The position numbers and the translations under genes were made by a program. From Acanthamoeba lenticulata (lineage: Eukaryota > Discosea > Longamoebia > Acanthamoebidae): 13,456 nt of DNA. Below are positions 7,624 through 13,456 of this stretch, one piece after another. The notes under the pieces were generated by a model that made no database searches, was not told the DNA's origin, and worked only from the letters and a program-made list of their open reading frames with translations. Each line of letters begins with the position of its first letter. Within the stretch, counting starts at the first letter, position 1. Where the stretch lies: contig NAVB01001918.1 of NCBI GenBank assembly GCA_002179805.1, positions 1-13,456 of the forward strand, read 5' to 3'.

Positions 7624-7942
7624 CACGGAGCTGCAGCGAAAGCTTGCTTGATGCGCGTAGTCTTGGTTCTTTCTGGCTTTGAGGCACCCGGGCGAGCTTC
7701 GTAAGTGTCACACCCGTCTGTGTACGGCAAGTGGCGCCAGCAACAGTTGCCCACAACAGGCATCGTGAAAAGGAAGGAAATAAAAAGAAATGGAACAAAA
7801 ATGTGAAGCATGTGATGTAAGGGGCACCTCACTCACCAGAGTTGAAGGCCACAGATTCACACCAAGAATATATACACATAGTATTGCTCACATTTCGGCT
7901 GGTCCTTGAAGGAAGGCCTCCGAGCCTCTTGCCTCAGCGTCA
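7624..7942. promoter_or_regulatory. Divergent promoter region between paralog C and the F-box/kelch gene
   Basis: This 319-bp spacer separates two genes read outward. For the plus-strand gene the best core element is TATATA at 7869-7874, 69 nt before its ATG. For paralog C I see no clear TATA; its upstream side has an A-rich stretch at 7767-7802. There is no convincing short gene here. An intron in either 5' UTR cannot be excluded. Confidence 0.4.
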
Positions 7943-10900
7943 ATGTCAAGAATACCCAAACCGGTCAACAGCACCAGCCCCTCCATTGAGGAACCAAAGA
8001 AAAAGGATAAGAACAGCAGGAAGTCGTTGGCGGCGACCACAGAGGATAGCGCCCGAAACCGCCGCCAAGCCAAACATGGCACCGCCGCCACGCTAGGCCT
8101 AGACGCCGACCAGCGCATCAGCATGCCTCCTTCCGCGTCCTCGTCCAGATCCAACAAGCACAACTCAACCAGCAATAACAACAACAAACCGGTTGCGCCA
8201 TCGCTCAAGCCTCCAACCTACTTGAACGTGTCTGCGGCGATACCCGTCTCGCCTCGTTCTGAACCACGCAGGAAGCGAAGCACCACCATGTCCACCGACC
8301 GTCCTCTCTTCGTCTCCGAGATCGAGGAACAGGCTCGCCTCGAAGTCGAGACGGAACAGAAAGCCGCACGAAAGAAGGAGAAGGAGAAGGAAAAGGAGAA
8401 AGAGAAAGACCACCATCGCAAGTCCAAGCGCACTCCACACCACGACTCTTCCGACCAAGAAGAGCCCAACAAGAAGAGCACAGGAGGCAGCCGCATTGGA
8501 GGCCACCATCATCACCAGCACAGGGAGGAGCGCGGGCGCGACAAGCCAAAGACCACGAAACGCGGCCACAGGAGCCACTCGGCCGAACGACGGCCCAGCG
8601 ACGCCGAGGCTCGGGCCCTGGCCGAGGCGCAAGAGGCCAAGACCAGGCGGCCCAAGGATGACGACGACGCGGTGGTGATGCCCTCGGCCCAGGCCAAACG
8701 CAGCTCCTGGCGGTCCAAGTCGGACATGCGCCTGCGCCAGTTGTTGAACAACGAGGAGAAGGGGGAGTCCCTCAAGGAGAATAGCAGGAAGGAGCAGCAA
8801 CACAAGACCAACAAAAACAACAGCTCTGAAAATGACGAACCTGAGCTGCGACGTAGTGACAAGAGCGACGCTGCCATCAAGAAGAAGGCCAACCACAACA
8901 GCCGGCCTCGGGACCGCAGCGAAAAGGACAAGGACAAGGACAAGGAAGAAGGACGGGCTCGCGAGAAGAAGGACGAGTCGCGCCGCAAGCGCGGCGAAGA
9001 GTCGTCGGCCAAGGAGGAGAGCGCTCGTGAGCGCAAGGACAAGAAGCGCGCCGAGAGGCGAGACAGGGACAAGGACAGGGAGCGGGAGAACAGGAACCGG
9101 GACAAGGAAGAGCACAAGCCGGACGTCGAGAAAGAGGAGAAGGAGAGGACGAAGCAGCGCATCAAGGAGAAGCTCGCCGCGTCGTCCTTTACCTCCGTGG
9201 CCACAAGGAGGGGCCGGGAGGACACCGTCCTCCTCGATCCGGTGGTCGTGACTGTGGACGACCCCAACAACAAAGAGGACAAGGACGCCAACAACAACAA
9301 CAGGGAACAGCCGCAGCCCCCCTCGCCCACCGCGCAGCAGCCGGCCCAGCCCGACCAGCAGCCGCCCAAGCCCTCGTCCAGCGAGTTGTCCGCCGAGCTC
9401 TCGCCAACGCCGACGTCGTCCAGCCAGCTTCTGCCCTCGTCATCGCCGTCGTCGTCGTTGTCGTCGAACGCGCAACTGGCGCCGCTGCAAAACAGCGGCA
9501 GCGTGCGATGCCTGCGGCCGGGCGACCACCGCCGGCCAGAGGCCGAGCGCGGCAGCGAGGACGCCGACGCCCAGGACAACCTGCAGCGCTACCGCTCGCC
9601 GTCGGCCCCGGCCAGCCTCATCAGCTCGTGGGCCGGCCGGCCCTACAGCAAGAGCATCGGCGGCGCGGCCGATCAGGGCAGCGGCGGCGGCGGCGGCCCG
9701 TTCGGGGCGCCCTCGTCACTGACGGCGTTGCGCTCCCCGACGGGCGGCGCCTCGCCACGGCCAGCGGCAGCGGCCGAAGGGCCCTTTGCGCAGCAGCAAC
9801 AACAACAACAGTCGCCATCGCGGCGCGACACGCCCCCGGCGTTGGAGTCGTGCAACGCCGAGACCAGCCCGACCAAGATGAGCTCCGTCCTGGGCTTTTT
9901 CAAGGCCAGCTGGCGCGGGCAGCAGCAGGACGGGAGCGGGGGTGAGCCCGGGCAGCGCAGCCCGCGGTCCAGCCCACGGCTCGGGCCCATGGCCAGCCCG
10001 CGGCGCGCCGTGGTCGACGGCCTGTCGGCCTCGATCAGCGGAGGAAGCAGCAGCTGCATCGTCGATCCGCGGGCCATCTCTTCTGGGCAGCACCAGCAGC
10101 ATCACCAGGGGTGGGTGACGGCCGAGGGCGGCTCGCGGGGTGGCGCACACCAGCGTGCGACGGTGTCTATCGACGGCGAGCAGAGCGGCGCCAGCAAGCC
10201 ACCGCCCTTTGCCCTGCTCCCCTTCCGCGAGACCGCCGTACGCGAGGCCCTGGGTCAAGAAAAAAAACAAAAAGATTCAACTGATCGGTACCCGATTTGG
10301 TGTTGTGGGGGGGGGGGGTTGAAGTCACGACAATCTTCGCAGGGCGGCTCGCGGAGGAACCAGCACGAGCTGCTGCGGTCGTCGCGGGAGCGGACGTGGA
10401 AGGACGTACGCGACTGGCAGGCCACCGAAAAGATCTTCCAGGCACACAAGCAGCAACGGCTCAAGCAGGTCGAGTTCAGCGTCCACTGGCTCTCGGCCAA
10501 GGAGCTTCGCGACTACTCCAGGCTGCCTCCCTCTGTCGTGCGTGTTTTCCTCTTCTTTCCTCTTCCAAGCGCTGCCGTCTATGCTGACGTCACCATCTGG
10601 CCAGCTGCGTCACATCCTGACCTTCTGCGAGCCCGCCGAGCTGATGACTGCAGCTTGCTTGAGCCACATCTGGCGCGACATCGCCGACGAGGTGCGCCGA
10701 CCATCTCTCAGGAGCGTTTGTTAGACGTCACAGGTGCAGCCTGACGGCCCACTCCTGTAGGACGAGCTGTGGCGGCGGCTGTACCTGTGGTGGTCGAGGG
10801 ACTGGACGTGGGACAGCGCGTGTCTGCGAACGGCGCATCTCCCGCCCGTTGCGGCGACTCCCCAAGGCTCCGAACTCTCCTCGAGCCCGAGCAAGGGCGC

Positions 10901-12157
10901 CGCTCCGACGAGGCCCCCCAAGCGGGCCGCTTGGAAGCGGTTCTTCTTGGCCAACCCCTTCCTCGAGCCCGCCCACCAGGGCTACCTCATCCTGCGTGCG
11001 TCCTCTTCATGAAGATGGTCGTTGAACCTTGATGGAGTTGGTGGCTGACCTTTTCGGACCAGACGGTGAACCGAACGGTCTCGAGTGGCGCCGACTCGAG
11101 TCAGAGACCGTCGACCCGCACGACGAGCTGGCCTGTGCTCCGCCTCAGGCGCTCCTCGGGCATGATCCCACTGCCTCATGTGTTTATGCCGGTCCAATGC
11201 TCACGTCCACTTCTAAACAGGCACACGGCCACAGCCGTGGGCGACAACATCTACGTGGTGGGCGGCTGCTCGTCGGGCGCTGATGTCGCCGACACGGTGC
11301 TGGTCTACAACACGCTCAACAACCGGTGGAGGCGTGTGCCCACCAAGGGCCGCGGTCCTGTCGGACAGGAGCGCCACTTGAGCTGCGCTGTGGGCGATCG
11401 CTTGTTTGTGTTTGAACAGGGCCGGGGCGACCTCTACTTCAACGAGCTTTACGTGTTGGACACGCGGACCAGGACGTGGACCAGCGAGAAGCAGCTGGGC
11501 GACGCGCCCAGGCAGGGCTGCGAGCTCTCGCAGCGCATGGTCTCGCCCACAGGCGAGCGCTTCACGTGGGGCGGGAACAACGGCCTGCCCGCTCCTCGTC
11601 GGACCACCTTTGTCCTCAACGCCAAGACGCTGGTCTGGCAAATGGTGTCCCTCCCGGACTCGATCGCGGGCGACGGCTACCTCGACATCACCACGGCGGG
11701 CGACAACATCATCCTCTGTGGCGGGGGCAGCTGGGGCGGCCCAGGAGACGAGAACGACCACGTCTCGTCGGACCGCCGCTTGGCGCGGTCCGGCTGCGCG
11801 ACGGCCAAGGTGGGCCACTGGCTCTTTGTGGTGGGCAATGACGGCCAGTCGACGGGCCGCCTAGACCTCCTCAACCTCGGTAAGGGCCACGCCTTTTTGA
11901 CATTCTTCACCAACAAACTCACGACATGACATACGCGCGCAGGGACGACGACGTGGTACAAGACGCGGTGCGTCGGCCAGCCCCCGCGCACCGACGGCCA
12001 CACAGCGACGCTGGTGGGGACGCGCCTCTACTTGCTGGGCGGTCGCGACGCCGCGGGCGGGGTGCCGGTGCTCGAGCTGGCGGCCTTCCCCGACGTCCTC
12101 CTGCGCCATCAGAAGTCTCGCAAGCGGGCGCCTCTCCTCGAGCCCCTCCTCCCGTAG
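7943..12157 (+). CDS. F-box and kelch-repeat protein with a very long charged N-terminal extension
   Basis: The model gives about 1251 residues: exons 7943-10237, 10343-10537, 10605-10691, 10761-10995, 11063-11099, 11149-11181, 11221-11879 and 11943-12157. Residues 1-765 lie in one exon and look disordered: basic and Asn-rich, then a dense K/E/R/D stretch (about 130-420, with KEKEKEKEKEKD), then Q/P/S/G-rich sequence. The F-box (about 826-868) spans two introns: RLPPSV, LRHILTFCEPAEL, then DELWRRLYL, matching the family pattern of LP, IL..L...DL and LW..L. F-boxes bind Skp1 in SCF ubiquitin ligases. Kelch blades follow from about 945, for example HTATAVGDNIYVVGG and HTATLVGTRLYLLGG, and form a substrate-binding propeller. 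So this is probably an SCF substrate receptor. Exons 5 and 6 (37 and 33 nt) are the least certain. They were chosen because they rebuild a complete first blade (WRRLERSSGMIPLPHVHTAT). Confidence 0.8.
8371..8410 (+). repeat. Lys-Glu purine repeat in the F-box/kelch extension
   Basis: An imperfect AAGGAG/AAAGAG repeat encodes alternating Lys-Glu (about residues 143-156). It opens a longer purine-rich region (to about 9180) coding for K/E/R/D-rich sequence that should form charged helix or stay disordered. Confidence 0.7.
10238..10342 (+). other. Intron 1 of the F-box/kelch gene with a 12-G run
   Basis: The donor GTACGC and acceptor TTCGCAG are both phase 0, and the length (105 nt) is a multiple of three, so the frame stays open if it is retained. 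The A-rich stretch (10259-10274) and the run of twelve G at 10307-10318 are unlike the surrounding coding sequence and support an intron. A competing donor GTCAAG at 10254 would break the frame with this acceptor. Confidence 0.65.
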
Positions 12158-12377
12158 CGCGAAGAAGAAGAGGAAAAGGGGAAGAAAAAAGAGGAAAATG
12201 CAGAAAAGGCAAAAAGTATCTCCTCAACAACAGAAGAAGAAGGTTAAGGAGGATGATGGACGAAAGGCTTTGGTACAATATGTATACTCTCTTCTGCCTT
12301 TCTTCCCCGCCCAGCGCGGCTGTGTTGTTGGTGGAGGGACGTGCGCGGGAGGGAAGAGGCCGTGCGTGTGGGGAGGC
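12158..12377. other. Convergent 3' spacer
   Basis: This 220-bp spacer separates the stop codons of two converging genes. The left half is a purine-rich A/G tract (12160-12265) right after the F-box/kelch stop; the right half is ordinary GC-rich sequence. I found no AATAAA, no RNA gene and no coding sequence I would support. Confidence 0.5.
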
Positions 12378-13456
12378 TCACTTGCTGAGGGTGCGCCGCA
12401 TCTGCTGCTGCTGTTGCTGATGCTGATGGCCGCTGACCCCGCCGTTGCCGCCGCCTCCGCCGCCGTTGGTGGCCTGCGCCGCCATCATGGCCGCCGCGTA
12501 GTCCACTCCGCCGCCGTCCGGCCCGCCAAAGTCCATCGCCTCGCCGCCGCCGCCGCCAGGGCGCATGTGTCCTCCCTGCGCGTGTGCGTGCGCGTGTGTC
12601 GTGCGGTGAGCCAAAGCATGTCGCACACGGGGGGGGCGTGTCAAACCTGCTGTTGCTGTTGGCGGGAGAGGGCCTGCTGGCCCTGCGGGGAGCGGGGCGA
12701 CAGCGAGTGCTGCGCCAGCGGCGACGAAATCAGCGGCCGATACTCGCGCGCCGACGATGACGTCGCCGCGGTCAAGCCATCTTCATACGTGACGGGCCGC
12801 TGGTGCGGTGGCGGCATCGATGGTGTCGACGTGGACGTCGTCGTCGTGCTCGCGGCAGTGGCGGCCGACGACGACGAGTTGGACGGCGTGGACGACGAGG
12901 TCGACATGAGGAGCATCCCGCCCGGCTGGGCCATCCCGACCGGCTGCGACAGCGACCGCGGCCGCGTCTGGATGACCTGCTGCTGCTTGAGCTGCTGGTA
13001 CGACCCAACCGGGACGCCAACGACAGAGCCAGCGGCCTGCCCGCCCATGGTCGGCTGGATCGGGTGCGAGCTGACGCGGACGGGCTGCTGCTGCTGTTGC
13101 TGCTGTGGCGGCTGCGCCGACGATGAGGACGAAGACGGCGGGGGGCCGTGGTGGACCATGCCGCTGGACATGAGCCCGGGCGGGGTGCCGGGCGGCGAGG
13201 CGAGCGAGAGCGGGACGCCGCCGGCACCGCCGCTGCCGGACGAGGCCGCGTTGAACGAATTCGAGTGCTTCCGGTGGGCTCGCGCGTGCGCCGCCCGGCC
13301 GCTCTCGCCGCCGGTCGTCATCTTGTGGCTCAAAAACTCGACCTGTTCGAGTCCCAACGAGTCGTGAGCCACTTCATCCAACAAGGAGAAGGTGGCAAAC
13401 AGAGAGGGGAATGAAGCGTGCCTGCTGCTTGAGGGCCTGCGTGGTGCTCTCCTTGG
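12378..13456 (-). CDS. 3' end of a Gln/Ser/Gly-rich protein, possibly a bHLH-type regulator (partial)
   Basis: Three exons are visible: the right edge to 13422, 13342-12647 and 12575-12378 (stop TGA), giving about 308 C-terminal residues. The 71-nt intron 12576-12646 is GTTTGA..GCAG in phase 0. The upstream intron 13343-13421 would start GC (GCACGC) and end ACAG. This GC-AG splice joins TTQALKQQ to VEFLSHKM without a frame break, whereas read-through in that frame meets a stop. The joined segment resembles the end of helix 2 of plant-type bHLH domains (for example LQRQVEFLSMKL). The rest is low complexity: His/Arg, Ser and Pro runs, a seven-Gln tract, Ser/Thr runs, Gly runs and a final HQHQQQQQQMRRTLSK. 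Such composition is common in transcriptional regulators. The bHLH identity rests on about 15 residues, so it is tentative; the gene itself is well supported. Confidence 0.6.

Noticed and set aside
8165..9579. Long minus-strand open frames opposite the charged exon of the F-box/kelch gene
   Set aside because: The purine-rich K/E/R/D coding strand gives Leu/Ser/Phe-rich mirrors on the other strand that look membrane-like but are composition artefacts. No start context or partner exons support them.
12198..13367. 389-codon plus-strand open frame near the right end
   Set aside because: Leu and Cys runs in it mirror the CAG/Gln tracts of the minus-strand gene, which has consistent introns and a natural stop. 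It also begins inside the A/G-rich 3' spacer.
1..13456. CRISPR, insertion sequence, phage or bacterial operon content
   Set aside because: No regular direct repeats with spacers, no transposase-like motifs, no Shine-Dalgarno-linked gene runs. Introns and low-complexity proteins point to a eukaryotic nuclear locus.

Overview
The window looks like nuclear DNA of a GC-rich, intron-dense protist, most likely an amoebozoan of the Acanthamoeba type. That is an inference from several things: GC-rich exons, many short spliceosomal introns (about 40-150 nt) with GTACGC/GTGCGC-type donors, short AT-rich spacers, Ser/Pro/Gln/Asn low-complexity protein segments, and the kinds of gene present. I saw no bacterial-style operons, tRNA or rRNA genes, CRISPR arrays or transposons. 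Gene models were built by eye from reading frame, splice-site sequence and intron phase.

Layout. (1) 1-969, minus strand: the 5' half of an amino acid/auxin permease-type transporter gene, five exons visible, running off the left edge. (2) 1229-7623, minus strand: three head-to-tail paralogous genes (1229-3012, 3179-5137, 5291-7623), called A, B and C here. Each has three exons with both introns in phase 1 and encodes a type I membrane protein: signal peptide, a Cys-bounded N-terminal domain, a Ser/Pro/Thr-rich stalk of very different length (about 22, 65 and 167 residues), a conserved membrane-proximal ectodomain, one transmembrane helix and a 22-24 residue tail. (3) 7943-12157, plus strand: an F-box/kelch protein of about 1250 residues whose first 765 residues are a disordered, highly charged and then Q/S/P-rich extension. 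It diverges from the array across a 319-bp spacer. (4) 12378-13456, minus strand, converging on gene 3: the 3' end of a low-complexity, Gln/Ser/Gly-rich protein. Its visible start resembles the second helix of a bHLH domain if a GC-AG intron is accepted.

The most interesting part is the tandem surface-protein array. Its last exons are a patchwork: A and B share a 218-nt stretch without a difference, A and C share a different 207-nt stretch without a difference, and B and C share another segment. This suggests ongoing gene conversion of the membrane-proximal part, while the N-terminal domains and stalks diverge. The second intron of every copy has diverged except for a conserved inverted CCAATCA/TGATTGG pair near its two ends. 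Together this could be a small family of diversifying cell-surface adhesion or recognition proteins; no function can be proven from the sequence. The transporter, the F-box/kelch gene and the right-hand gene show no obvious functional link to the array.
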